A stretch of DNA of 64,000 nt, from the NCBI RefSeq assembly GCF_030272615.1, contig NC_081407.1:377509132-377573131 (forward strand). Direction: 5' to 3'. Position 1 is the first letter of the stretch; the number at the start of each line of letters is the position of its first letter. Source of the DNA: Cryptomeria japonica. Lineage: Eukaryota > Streptophyta > Pinopsida > Cupressales > Cupressaceae. The position numbers and the translations under genes were made by a program. The notes beneath the pieces were generated by a model. The model did no database searches and was not told the DNA's origin. It was given only the letters and a program-made list of their open reading frames with translations. Of this stretch, positions 32,934 to 43,769 are shown in pieces.

Positions 32934-34757
32934 GCGGTCATATGAACACTACGTGCATATGCAAGATAAAGTACAGAAAAGTAAACATTATTTGAAAAAG
33001 GATATATCCATAAGTCTGTCGAACGAAGCCCTTAGCGGTATCTGCAGTACACAGTTAGGAACCGCACCCTACAAAACACACGTTAGATCACAGAATCACC
33101 TAATGCTTACTAAGGAAGGTGATGAAAATTTGAGGGTAGCTATATGCCCCCCCCTATTTCGGCTTGCTAATTTTAGTGAGTTGAAACAGGGTATCATTTT
33201 TACCACTTTGAATTGTTAAAGAATATTGATGACAAATGCTCACAAGAAGATTTGATATGAGATCAGAAACTAATGGAGAATCATTTGGTAAGAAAGAGGA
33301 CTAAATCTTAATTCCAACACAACAAAGAGTGTGAGGATTTGCGAGTTCTCTAACACAAGATGAAGGATGTAAATGGAAACAAAATGCAAAGAGAAGAAAA
33401 GAAAGGAAAAAAGCATGAATACACACATTGGTGATCCATGAGAAGAATAGTGAGAGAGAAATCATGGACTTCTCGCCCCTAGATCTTGTCTAGGTGATCC
33501 ATGTAAGGGAGGAGAGTGAGAAAGTCTAGCCTTATGCCGCTAGTTCCACTCAACCTCATGCATGTGTGTGTATGGGAGGTTAGAAGCACCTCATAGGAGT
33601 CTATGCCCGAGTATGCTACAACCTGCATATGTATAGTCCAAAAGCGTGACATCTCGCTCTAAGAGTCTGTGCTCTAGTTCCGAGATTAATCACCTTGCAT
33701 AAAAGAAAAATGGAGACATCTCGCTCTAAGAGTCTGTGCTCTGGTTCTGAGAATGACCCATTGCTCAAAAAGTGTAATGTTTATGTCATAAGTAAAGTAG
33801 AACAAGGATACCTACCTTCATCACAAAAGAAGATACCCCACAAATGCAACAATGTCATAGATCCAAGCAAGAGAGTTTTGCACTCTTTAAGCAAGGATAA
33901 GATAGTTGAAAAGGGATATCTTGTAGTATGTATAAAGGAGATCCTTAGAGGAGAAGAGATCTTTATACAAAAGACACCTATCCCCGAGAGGAATTATCTT
34001 AGACAAATATAACATCTTCTAGAATAAGACAAAGAAGAGAATAAGAATGCAATACTTCCTTCTTTTGCGAGGTGAAAGTGATTCTTAATGAAGGATGACG
34101 CTCTTTTTAACCCAATTGGGAGAGTGAATTCATTATGGATGTATTTTACCAAGTGCAAAAGAGGTTGTAGTCAAGGACTTACACCTCTTGTAAGAGAGAA
34201 TCCTTGAACAAACAACAACAAATGCATACAAGGAATAACATCAAGTAATAAAGTTCACACCATTCCACGAAATAGGAAAAAGTGGATCCTTAGATAAAAA
34301 TAAGGAAAGATCATTGCCTCCCAAGGATAAGGTCAATGAGAAGGACTTACACAATCTTCTAGGGAGAGATTTAGACATAAGAGAAATGTACTACATACTC
34401 ACATGAGTTCATGCAAGCAAGACATTAGTGTATGTAAAATTCTCCTCACAAGAAGTGGGTAGGATAAGAAAGAGAATACACATCTTCTCCCATATCTAGG
34501 AAAAGAGGATTCTAAAGAAAAGATGATCAATATTTCCACACTATTACCCCAAAGGGAAATTTTAACCATAAAAAGAAGAGATGTATGAAATCACTCTTGT
34601 CCCCATAGGAACAAGAGATAACATAGAAAAATTAGGCTATTATGTTGCTTCAAAAATATGATTGCACTTGAAATTGTACCATCATGAATGACAATGAGCC
34701 CCCAGTAAATGAGCTACCAATGTCACATAATGATGAGAAACATAATAGCCATTAATG
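32934..34757 (-). other. Non-coding internal region of the Gypsy element
   Basis: About 1.8 kb between the end of the long frame and the polypurine tract, where an autonomous element would have reverse transcriptase, RNase H and integrase. I see none of them, only purine-rich sequence. A direct repeat of about 37 bases (GACATCTCGCTCTAAGAGTC...) lies at about 33647 and 33715. Confidence 0.7.
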
Positions 34758-37700
34758 TTATTTAAAGACATGATAGATTGAATGAGGTATTTGAATATGA
34801 CATGCTGAATGTTCAACCATAAGTGAGATAAAAAACATGTATAAAATGATAAAATTTGAAGAAGGAAAGTTACGAGAAATCTTAGAAGAGAGATGAGTGT
34901 AATTTATTAGAGCCTTATCCCTGGAAGAAAGGACTTTATGATGAATAGGAGATAAAGATTCATAAGTGGATTTAGAAATTTGAGGGGAGTCATAAAGAGA
35001 TTTGTTCATCGCCAAGATTTCCTTATGAGGGGAATGAGAGTTGATAGAAGTAGAAGATGATTTAGTTGAAGTGAGATCATCATCACTACTAAATATAGCA
35101 TTCACATTGAGAGATGGTCTTTTAGATGCTTTGGTGGGCTTAGAAAGATTATATCCAAGTCCAAATGAATATTCATGCATGTTATGTTCTAAAGGAACTT
35201 TAATTCCTTGTTCATTTGCGCCACAACCATTTCCACTATAGCCACTCTTAGCCAAAATATGAAAACCATGACCATAACGATTAGCCATTTCAAAAAGAAA
35301 AGGTGGTTTTTCATAAGACAAAGAATCAAATTCTTCAGAATTAGAGGTGTGAGGAGAAGAAGTTTGAGAAGCGGCCACAAAATTATTGCTCATAGGTTTA
35401 GGTAAGACTGATTGATCTCTAGTTTCTTCCTTCTTTTTAACTTTAAGCTCTCTAGGAGGAACCCTATACTCACCTACAAAGGTGGGATTGAAATCAAGAG
35501 ATCCCCAATCGTCTTCTGTGAGAACCTTCTCAGGATCAAAAGCCTTCTCATGTGTAGATTCAAGTTGAGAAGAATCTTCTTCAGGAACTTCAGACTCATC
35601 CAAAGAATTTTGATTATCAGAGGGTGATGACTCATCCATAGGTATCTTGTTTAACGAGTCATCACTAGAAGAGGAAGGCTTAGAAGAACTCCCTTTGGAA
35701 CTAGATGTTTGCAAACAAGTTTGAAAATTAGTATCACCTATCAAGGTATATGTCTTATTATTATAAATAAATTTAACTTTTCTATGCAATGTAGAGGGGA
35801 CAGCTTCCATACTGTGAATCCAAGGTCTCCCTAATAACAAGTTGTATGTTAGATTTCCCGACATAACATGGATAGGAGTAGGCAAAGTAACAGGTCCCAC
35901 TGTGATGGGTAAGGTGATAATACCTAATGAAGACTTAGCCACATTATCAAAGCCTCGAATGGGACGAGAGTCAGGCTCAATAAGGGATGTATCCACATTC
36001 ATCTTATGCAATAGATTAATGCTACACACATTAAGGCCAGAACCATTATCTATCAGTGTTCGTCTTATAGTAGTGTCATTTATGATAACCACAATCATCA
36101 AGGGATCATATTGATGTTGAATTTCACTAGTAGGCAACTCATCTTGAGTAAACACAATTTGAGCTTTAGGATTCATCACAGAGTTAACCAAAGACACCAT
36201 ATTACTAGATGTATTAGGTGGAGGAACATTCAAATCTTTCAAGGCATCTTGTAACATTCCATGATGAGCGGAAGAAGTTTGGATCAAATCCCAAAGGGAT
36301 ATCTTAGCAGGGGGAGCTTTAAGTTGTTTTATGAGATCATAGTCCTTACTAAGCATTTGTGAAATACGAGGAGCTTGAGGAAGAATAGGTTGGGAAGGAG
36401 GAAGTGAAGTTGGGATAACTAGAGGAGGATTAGGTTGCCTATTGTTTCTTGTGTTATAGGTATGGGCAATTGCATGATAACTCTCTCTAGTCAGTTGCTT
36501 AGCATACTCATAAGGGCTCTTAGTAGAATAACCTCCTTGCACAGTAATAATAGGTTTCTTAGGAGTGCAAAAAGAATCATTAGCATAACCACCTTGAACC
36601 ACTAAGATAGGCTTATTTAAAGGTTGAGAATTTTGAGAAGGACAAGCACCTTGGATAGTGAAGAGAGGTTTGTTAGGTGTTTCATTCACATGTACCAAAT
36701 TGATTGAGGATGGTTTAGAGGAATGAACAAAAGTGTTGGAAGAATTATTGATAGTCTTCTCTTGCACTAAAATCTTATCACGGATTAAATCAATTTTAGG
36801 AGAGAGACAAGGGGTAGGCATTGATGTTCTAGTAGGAAAAGTAATACTAGGAAAGGTCATATCATCCTCTATCATCAAAGGATCAACATGGGGAATAAAC
36901 TCTCTAGGAGAAGGATCAACATTACTCTCTAAAGTCTCACTTTTGAGAGGGAGATATTTGAAAGAGATGTTAACCATCTTGCTTTGAACTAGGGTATCCT
37001 TATGAGTAGAACCAAGTTGAGGAGAGGGAGATGCTTTATTTTTAGAGGGAGAATAATTGAGATTCAAGGAAGGTGAGAAACTATCAAGGGAGTTTTCAAT
37101 CTTTATTTCATCCCCTTTGGCTAGGGTTCTCTCATGGGGTATAGAATAGTCTACACCTTCTTCTAATGGTTCATCCCAAATAGTGAAGTTGTTGAAAGGA
37201 ATGTTTGAAGTATTGTCAATTTTGGGAGAGGAGATAACATTGTTTATTAATTCCTCATCCTTAGGAGGGAGAGGATCAATAGATGTGTTAAACTCATCCT
37301 GTTTCCTCAAAATATGTTCAATATGATCTTTAGGGGAGAGAGAATTAAGGAAATTGCTTATTATTTCATCTTCTTTCTCTAAGGGATGCTTATGGGTAAG
37401 ACAAACTTTAGGAGAAGGGTAAGCATTTATCATTAATTCATCATCTCTAGTGAGAATTTTGTTGGAAAAGGAAATGCCATCACTAGGAAATGTAGGGATA
37501 ATGTCATCTTCTTGCACAAAAGGATCCTCATGAAGGGAGTGTTTTTTAGGAGGAACATGAACATATTTCTCCAAAGATTCATGCTTAGGAAGGAGATCTT
37601 TGAAAGAAGTGTTCATAACCTCTTGTTGCACTAACATGCCCCCATTGGAAGGACCAACTTTAGGAGAAAATAAGTCAATTTCCATCAATACCTTTTCACT

Positions 37701-37985
37701 TAGAGAGGCATCATGTAGGGAAGGTGAATTAACATTAAGAAAGGTGTTTATGATATCATTCTCTTCCTCTAGGATAGCTAAATAGGAAGGGCACATTTTA
37801 GGAGAATTGTCAAGATCACTCTTAAAGTCTTCATCCTTAGAGCATGGGAGAGTCTCAAAGGGATTGGTAGCAACTCTTTTAGGCACTAAAATGTTGTTAT
37901 AGATGGGGGGAGGTTCTTTAGGAGAAGGAAAAATTGAAACAAAGGAAGCTAACCCATTATCACATCTATGAAATGAATGCATCAT
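34758..37985 (-). CDS. Ty3/Gypsy protease and G-patch polyprotein, 1075 residues, no reverse transcriptase
   Basis: An uninterrupted frame from ATG 37985. Residues 1-430 are acidic and repetitive, with loose modules of SPK, EDEI and LV(Q)E type. Residues 439-484 hold three KP(L/I)xx(I/V)QG(A/G) repeats. Residues 545-590 (SKDYDLIKQLKAPPAKISLWDLIQ) resemble the gag-to-protease linker of plant Gypsy polyproteins. The retropepsin has its active site at TLIDNGSGLNVCS (Asp646) and the second hallmark LLLGRPW at 716-722. Residues about 904-946 form a G-patch (KSGYSGNGCG..EQGI..FGLGYN), an RNA-binding motif often found near Gypsy protease. There is no zinc knuckle, typical capsid segment, reverse transcriptase or integrase. 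The intact length suggests recent activity or constraint. Mobilisation in trans by a related element is inferred. Confidence 0.85.
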   Translation of the reverse strand: MMHSFHRCDNGLASFVSIFPSPKEPPPIYNNILVPKRVATNPFETLPCSKDEDFKSDLDNSPKMCPSYLAILEEENDIINTFLNVNSPSLHDASLSEKVLMEIDLFSPKVGPSNGGMLVQQEVMNTSFKDLLPKHESLEKYVHVPPKKHSLHEDPFVQEDDIIPTFPSDGISFSNKILTRDDELMINAYPSPKVCLTHKHPLEKEDEIISNFLNSLSPKDHIEHILRKQDEFNTSIDPLPPKDEELINNVISSPKIDNTSNIPFNNFTIWDEPLEEGVDYSIPHERTLAKGDEIKIENSLDSFSPSLNLNYSPSKNKASPSPQLGSTHKDTLVQSKMVNISFKYLPLKSETLESNVDPSPREFIPHVDPLMIEDDMTFPSITFPTRTSMPTPCLSPKIDLIRDKILVQEKTINNSSNTFVHSSKPSSINLVHVNETPNKPLFTIQGACPSQNSQPLNKPILVVQGGYANDSFCTPKKPIITVQGGYSTKSPYEYAKQLTRESYHAIAHTYNTRNNRQPNPPLVIPTSLPPSQPILPQAPRISQMLSKDYDLIKQLKAPPAKISLWDLIQTSSAHHGMLQDALKDLNVPPPNTSSNMVSLVNSVMNPKAQIVFTQDELPTSEIQHQYDPLMIVVIINDTTIRRTLIDNGSGLNVCSINLLHKMNVDTSLIEPDSRPIRGFDNVAKSSLGIITLPITVGPVTLPTPIHVMSGNLTYNLLLGRPWIHSMEAVPSTLHRKVKFIYNNKTYTLIGDTNFQTCLQTSSSKGSSSKPSSSSDDSLNKIPMDESSPSDNQNSLDESEVPEEDSSQLESTHEKAFDPEKVLTEDDWGSLDFNPTFVGEYRVPPRELKVKKKEETRDQSVLPKPMSNNFVAASQTSSPHTSNSEEFDSLSYEKPPFLFEMANRYGHGFHILAKSGYSGNGCGANEQGIKVPLEHNMHEYSFGLGYNLSKPTKASKRPSLNVNAIFSSDDDLTSTKSSSTSINSHSPHKEILAMNKSLYDSPQISKSTYESLSPIHHKVLSSRDKALINYTHLSSKISRNFPSSNFIILYMFFISLMVEHSACHIQIPHSIYHVFK

Positions 37986-38275
37986 GACAACAATTTTCCT
38001 CTTTCAAATCATAACACATGCAAAATAGAAGGAAATGATTAATTTTATCCAATGCAAGCTCTTTTATGATTCAAATGAGTTCCTAAATCAGATTTGAAAT
38101 TATTGATCCCAATTAAGCTATCCACAAGTTCAACTTTGAATTGAAAAATTAGCAAAAATTTCCTCTAAATTTTTGAATTTTGCAAGAAATTAAAACTTGT
38201 AAATACAAATTTGAATTTGAAATAGCATAAACACTCAAATTTGGAAACATAAATCAGAATTAGAGAAGATTGGAA

Positions 38276-38293
38276 TTCACGTCGGGTTCACCA
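38276..38293 (-). promoter_or_regulatory. Primer-binding site of the Gypsy element
   Basis: Minus-strand TGGTGAACCCGACGTGAA lies four bases inside the 5' LTR end. Its complement ends CGGGTTCACCA, like a tRNA 3' end with CCA. I could not name the tRNA. Confidence 0.65.
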
Positions 38294-38297
38294 AAAA

Positions 38298-40000
38298 TGT
38301 GTAGGGGAAAAAGTGACACTAAGCAAACATGCTCTAATCTCACTTTCAATCACACACTTGTGGAATACGAAAGAGCCTAGAGGTATCACACAATTGGCTA
38401 CTTCTTTTTGTGGAAGAGAGAGCCACGGGATACCTATTAGGATTTCTATTCCTTTGTTGCAAATGATAGATAGAATGATGCAAGTTCAACTATTAACCCT
38501 AAAGTGTAAGTATGAACTAGTAACTTTGAGCACAAGATTGTAGAATTGAGATTAAACAATGGAAAGTTGTAAACACAAGGACAAGACAAGAATGCAGATG
38601 TGTACCCAGAGTTAAAATCTGAGTGAAAATGTTCGGGACGGGGGTGTGGGCGCCACTGTCTTGATTCTGCCCCTGAAACTGCTCCTAAAACTGTTGTTTT
38701 ACAACCTGGAAAACTGTCGGAAATGCTAAAAACTGCTGTCTAACAGAGGGAACAGGGCACCCAGCGCCACTGTCCCAGGCACTAGGGTGCCCAGCGCCCC
38801 TGTCCTGGTAGGACCAGGGCACCCCATGCCCCTATCCTGGTCTTTTGCACTGAAATTTGGTGTGAAGTTTTGTCTCGGTCCGCTTCCGTCGGATCTGCAA
38901 TTTGCGGCGTCGTCTGAATCCCAAAATCTGCACTTATATCTGAAAAAGTATGGTGGGCGGCTATATAGGGTTTTGCCTTAGTCAAACCCCTGCTTTGGTG
39001 ATTTCCACCTCCATGAATAGCCAAGTTGTATTGTAAAAGTAGTGTGTGTGTAGACCTTGTGTGTGTGCAAGATCCTAAAATGCAAGTAAGCAAGCTAGAG
39101 CAACCTAGAAAGTAAACCCTAATTGCTTGTAAATGATAATGTAAATGCTCCAAATCAAGATGCAAAGTGATCTAAAGCATGAATACAAATGATATAATGA
39201 GGCTTATGCAAAGACATGAAAACAACATGAAATCATACCCAACCCCAAGGGAGGGGTACAAGCCAATCTTCAGTCGGTGATCCCTTATTGCTCTTCAATG
39301 TCTTCAAAGCCCTAAATGGATGAATGAAATTGATGAATGCTTGATGGAGGGATGTTGAATGTTGTTGAAGTCTTCAAAGATCTGCTCTTTCCCTGCATAG
39401 AAGGTCCCTTGAAACCAAAAATTCTGGTCCTTTCAAATGAAGAAAGAGAGCTCTTATATATGAAACCCTAGGTCTTAATTTCAACTTTTGGCTAACCTAG
39501 AGATTGAATCTCCTGCCAATTTCTTGGGGTTGAGCTTTATTTTATGATTGGATTGTGCTCCTAAAATTTCGGGAGAAATGTCCGGGACCGTGTGCACTCC
39601 GAGCGCCATGGTCCTCTCCGGGAGCCATGGTCCCGACAACTTTTCACCAAATTTTCAGGGCCGTCGGATATGATGATTTTAGATAGAATCCCAAAGTTAC
39701 AGCTGATTTCAAGATGTTTTGACCCCCGAAATCAAGCCTTAAAGTTCAAAATAGGACCTAATTAGGGTTTTAGATTAAATGATGTATTGGAAGAATAAAA
39801 TGAAAGGGGCACACTTTAATGAAAAGGGCCCAACTTTATGATATGGGAGATGATAAAATAGAACCTTAGACCTAATTAATTTAATTAATTAAGTGCTAAA
39901 GGGGAAATGCAATGCAAAATGCAAAATGCGCCAAGGCGGGTGCTAAACTAGGTGTGAAATTGTACCACCCTAGCAAGTGCGTACAATTTACAACGCTACA
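38298..40000 (-). mobile_element. 5' LTR of the complete Gypsy-type element
   Basis: A 1703-bp direct copy of 31232-32917, with a TATA box on the minus strand around 39449-39460. It is 17 bases longer than the other LTR, mainly because the GCCATGGTCC array near 39580-39632 has three units instead of two. The promoter here drives minus-strand transcription into the 1075-codon frame. Confidence 0.9.
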
Positions 40001-40005
40001 AAGAC
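40001..40005. repeat. Target-site duplication, right (AAGAC)
   Basis: Partner of AAGCC at 31227-31231. Confidence 0.7.
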
Positions 40006-42060
40006 AATTTGGCAAAATTAGACCTCGATCAAGTTTGACCTGAATAAGGTCTGATCCACTCCTTCTATTAGACCATGTAAATGAGCACCAATAAGATCCA
40101 GGTCCAATAAACAAAGAGCATTGATCATATCAAGAAGATTTTGTTTAGTTTCCTTAGAGATTAGAGCACCACCCATTTTCTCTCCACTACAAAGAGGAGT
40201 ATTAAAATCCCCCTTAAGAATCCATCTATCATTCAGGAAAGAAAGTCTAGCCTAACTCAAGGAACCCCAAAGATTTCTCCTGGCACTTATCCCATTGGGG
40301 GCATAAATATTAGATAAAATCCATGAATAACCATCCTTGAGACCAGTGAATCTAGTAGCAATATAATTAGCACAAGTAAGAACTACCATACCTCGAAGGA
40401 TCCTCATGTTCCATAGAGTGGCTAAGCCACCTGGGGCTCCATCTGCATCAGAGCAATGAACAACACAATCTTTAAAAATGGCTAACTTGATTTTCTCCAC
40501 TCTTCTAGAAGGCATCTTTGTCTCCTAAATGAGACAAATATCCAGTTTATGATCTCTTCCAATATTGGAAAGGAGATCATGTTTTTGGGGGTGATTAAGC
40601 CCCGTAATATTTGATGAGATGATTTTCATTTGATAGGGGAGGGGGATCCAATCCGCATATCCTAAATAGTTCTCTAAACCCCATCTACAATAGAGGCTTT
40701 AGTTTGCCTATCCTTGCGTACACTATTTGGTAGTCTTCCCACCCCTTTAGGTTCATACCCACAATCCATCCCCTATCATTTTCTGGTTGTGACACCCAAA
40801 GCTCCCAGTGTTTGGACATTGGTAATAGGAGATGGTGGACGCCTTCTTCGATTCCTGGATTTGACTTGAGTAAAAGGATTGGATATCTCTGAAATATCCA
40901 TAGGGATATCAATCACCGTCTCCCATCAAATTTCTCAAGATTATCCTACTCATATCAATAACCAATTGAATGGGGGTTTCTACAGTCACCCCATTATCCT
41001 TTTGAATAGAATCCTCAATATTAACCTGGGGGTCAACCTGTGGTGGAATAGAAACCATTTCCTTAACATTCCTATTCGAGCTTTATTTATCTGGCACATC
41101 TGAAGATTCTTTCTTCTACAATGCATCACTAATTTCCCCCATAGGAGGAACCTGTTGGTTCTGGCCGCTACCTTGACCCTCAAATTTCTTTTTCCAGATC
41201 TTTTTTGGTTTTGGTTTAGCTGAAAATTACTTTGCCCAGTGACCCACTTTTTAATAGTGAAAACAAGAAAAAGGAATAGATTCATATTCCACCTTCTGCA
41301 CCCATAAGACAATTTTTGAGCTGAGTGTGATATCAGACAATAAATCAGCTGCTTGTTTTACATTGAAACATAACCGACCCTAGACTAGCCTCTTTTTCGT
41401 TGCAGTCATCGGATCCACCGATAGAATCTCACCAAAGCAAGTCGCTAGACCTACAAAGATCACCTCATCATAGTACTCCAAAGGGAGTCCAAGAAGACAG
41501 ACTAAAATGGGCGCCTCATTGCACTCCCAAGATAGGATTAAAACTAGGTTTCCATTTCTTTAAGGCAAGGGAGGTTTTACCCAACATCCAAGGACCCTCT
41601 GCAAGGATAGATCTAAGATCCTCATCACATACAAAGGAGAAGGAGAAAAATTTATTACCCATTGCCACCACATCAATCTGACCTTTCCCTTTCCATTTCC
41701 GGGCAACCCATTCCCTAACTGATTCAATATTAGGGCGGGGGCCAACAAAATTCCCAACTAGAACTGACTCCATATTAGAAATATTTCTCTCCACAATGCA
41801 GTCTGATATGGAAATCAAGCAAGTACCCGAGCTATGGTCCACTTTGTGAGGAACATGAGAAAGAGCTTTACCTTTAAGCCTGGATCAAAAATGACTTGAC
41901 CACAATTGATATCACTCCAACGAGGGTGAAAAATATATTGATGAGGATTTGGGCCCCTCCACAACATGCTTCCCAGAAGCAGAGGAATATATTCCATTTG
42001 TTGAGATACGTCGAGTCCCACCATCCCAAACCCCGTGAACACTGTCACTATTGTGTAATT
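40006..42060 (-). mobile_element. L1-type LINE, 5' part (ORF1 and endonuclease)
   Basis: On the minus strand, ORF1 remains at 41842-41516 read MESVLVGNFVGPRPNIESV, WVARKWKGKGQIDVVAMGN, FFSFSFVCDEDLRSILAEGP and LALKKWKPSF, the DUF4283-type gag-like domain of plant L1 ORF1. A broken zinc knuckle follows (CFHY.KVGHWAK, about 41260). The endonuclease then appears at about 40515-40010: KIKLAIFKDCVVHCSDADGA, GGLATLWNMRIL, GYSWILSNIYAPNG, RRNLWGSL, FTWSNRRSGSDLIQVKLDRG. The coding is shifted and carries stops. It joins the part at 28160-31226 once the Gypsy element is removed. Confidence 0.85.
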
Positions 42061-42619
42061 AGTTTTATTTCTAGCATTGTTATCTTTTTAATTCAGTTTG
42101 TTGTTTTGAGTTTATTTCTATCCACAACTAATACAATAGCTTAGAAGGCTTCCATAGTGCATATATTTTGATGGCTCATTTCAAGTTCATGTTCTTAGGT
42201 TGACAATTAAATGTAGATTCTAGTTCATGAAGAGTTGATGAGTGTGGATAAAAATCCTTGAGTTGTGAATTAGTATCCCAAACTCAATTGCAAATAAAAA
42301 GATTAACACATAGCATTTTTCATGAACAACAACTTTTTTCTTTCATGCTTCTCTTTCTTATGTATTTAATGTCAATGCTCAGTTGAATATGCCCCTTGGT
42401 TCAGAGATGGGCGGTTGTTTAAATTCCTCTAGAAGTATTGAAAACCTTAGAAAATTTTATGAAAATGTTTGGGTATCCACTTGGAGATGTGTCTGATGCT
42501 TCACAAATTCATGTTAAAATAAGTAAGGGCTTAGGGAAAAAAAATAATCGTTGAGTGTCACTACTCAAACTAAAACCAGACACATCATTGTAGTAGATGT
42601 CTTTCTTAAAAATCTCCCT
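42061..42619. other. AT-rich spacer
   Basis: No gene or element end identified. It may include the LINE 5' UTR. Confidence 0.35.
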
Positions 42620-43260
42620 TATCTTTCTGGTTGCATTCATCAATGTTTAAATCAATAGTTTTATCAGAAAAAAGGTTGGTTCTAGGAATAATAGCAATTA
42701 TTGTAGAAATATTGACATCAGTTCATCACTCTCTTCTTTTTACTCTCTTAAATGTTTGCAAATTTCAATAAATATCAGTAAGAAATCAAGACAGTGGTTG
42801 AGAAAGTTTTTCATAGCCACAATTTAAATGATTTGGATATTGTTTTTTGTATGCTTCTCTATGAATTATTGCTTGAGGTGGATTTGAATGAATCTAAGAA
42901 AACATGGAAAAATAATCTAGCAATTTGTATAAAGAAACTCAACATCAAATAGTTAAAGGAAAACTATTTATCTTTACCTATAAATTCAAATAGAGATGAG
43001 TTCAGAACCAAATACTTGATCATGACCATACTTCTTAATTGGGCCACAAGCCAAGAGGCAACTCATATTTTTAAGTCATAGTTTCAAGTCATGAATCATT
43101 ATGTAATTTTTGCAACATATGTATTTTTCTTTTTATTGTTATCGAACTAAAATATGATAGTTAATCGGCCATATTGTATTGCTAAATAGTAAGAGATCTT
43201 CACATATTATGCAAATCTTCGTACTCTACTCTTACTGTAATATATTATGGAGTTAATCGT
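42620..43260 (+). pseudogene. Unidentified duplicated coding-like fragment, copy 2
   Basis: Pair of 26790-27520. The best frame (about 42780-43075) reads EIKTVVEKVFHSHNLNDLDI, LLYELLLEVDLNESKKTWKN, NLAICIKKLNIK and, after a stop, LKENYLSLPINSNRDEF, TKYLIMTILLNWATSQE. The high Leu, Asn and Lys content suggests a helical protein. I recognise no family. The two copies flank the LINE/Gypsy block in the same orientation. Confidence 0.4.
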
Positions 43261-43769
43261 CTTTGTCCCAAAAAAAAAATAAAAAATAAAAATGTTTTAA
43301 TCTACAGATCAATATATATTATATTGAAACTTAAAAGAGAAGATGAACACAAATATTATCTAGGAAATAAAAGAAACATATAATCTCCAACAAATTAATC
43401 GCATGTACTTGTCTTAATATTGCAATAAAAGTAATAAATATAATAAGAGAAGTACCTAAGATTTTAAACTTTTGTATCTTTAGTATTTTTTAATGTTAAG
43501 AACAAGAATGATTGTTTGAATTAGTTTATTATTAGTAATTTTTTTTATGAAAATGAAATCATAAGGATGAAGTTATATAATTTCTAAGAAATAGAAATAG
43601 TCAATGTAATTTTAATTAATAATTGTACCTTCAAAGTATATACATTAAAGGTTAAAATTATATGTGTTGTCATTTGATTTTGATATATGCAGTTGCATTG
43701 GAAATAGAGAATTATATTCCACCTAAGTGATAGAGTATTAATTACATGAGGATAACCTTAAGCTAACTA

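Noticed and set aside
35041-37785. Plus-strand frames opposite the Gypsy protein
   Set aside because: Antisense shadows of the 1075-codon frame, without motifs of their own.
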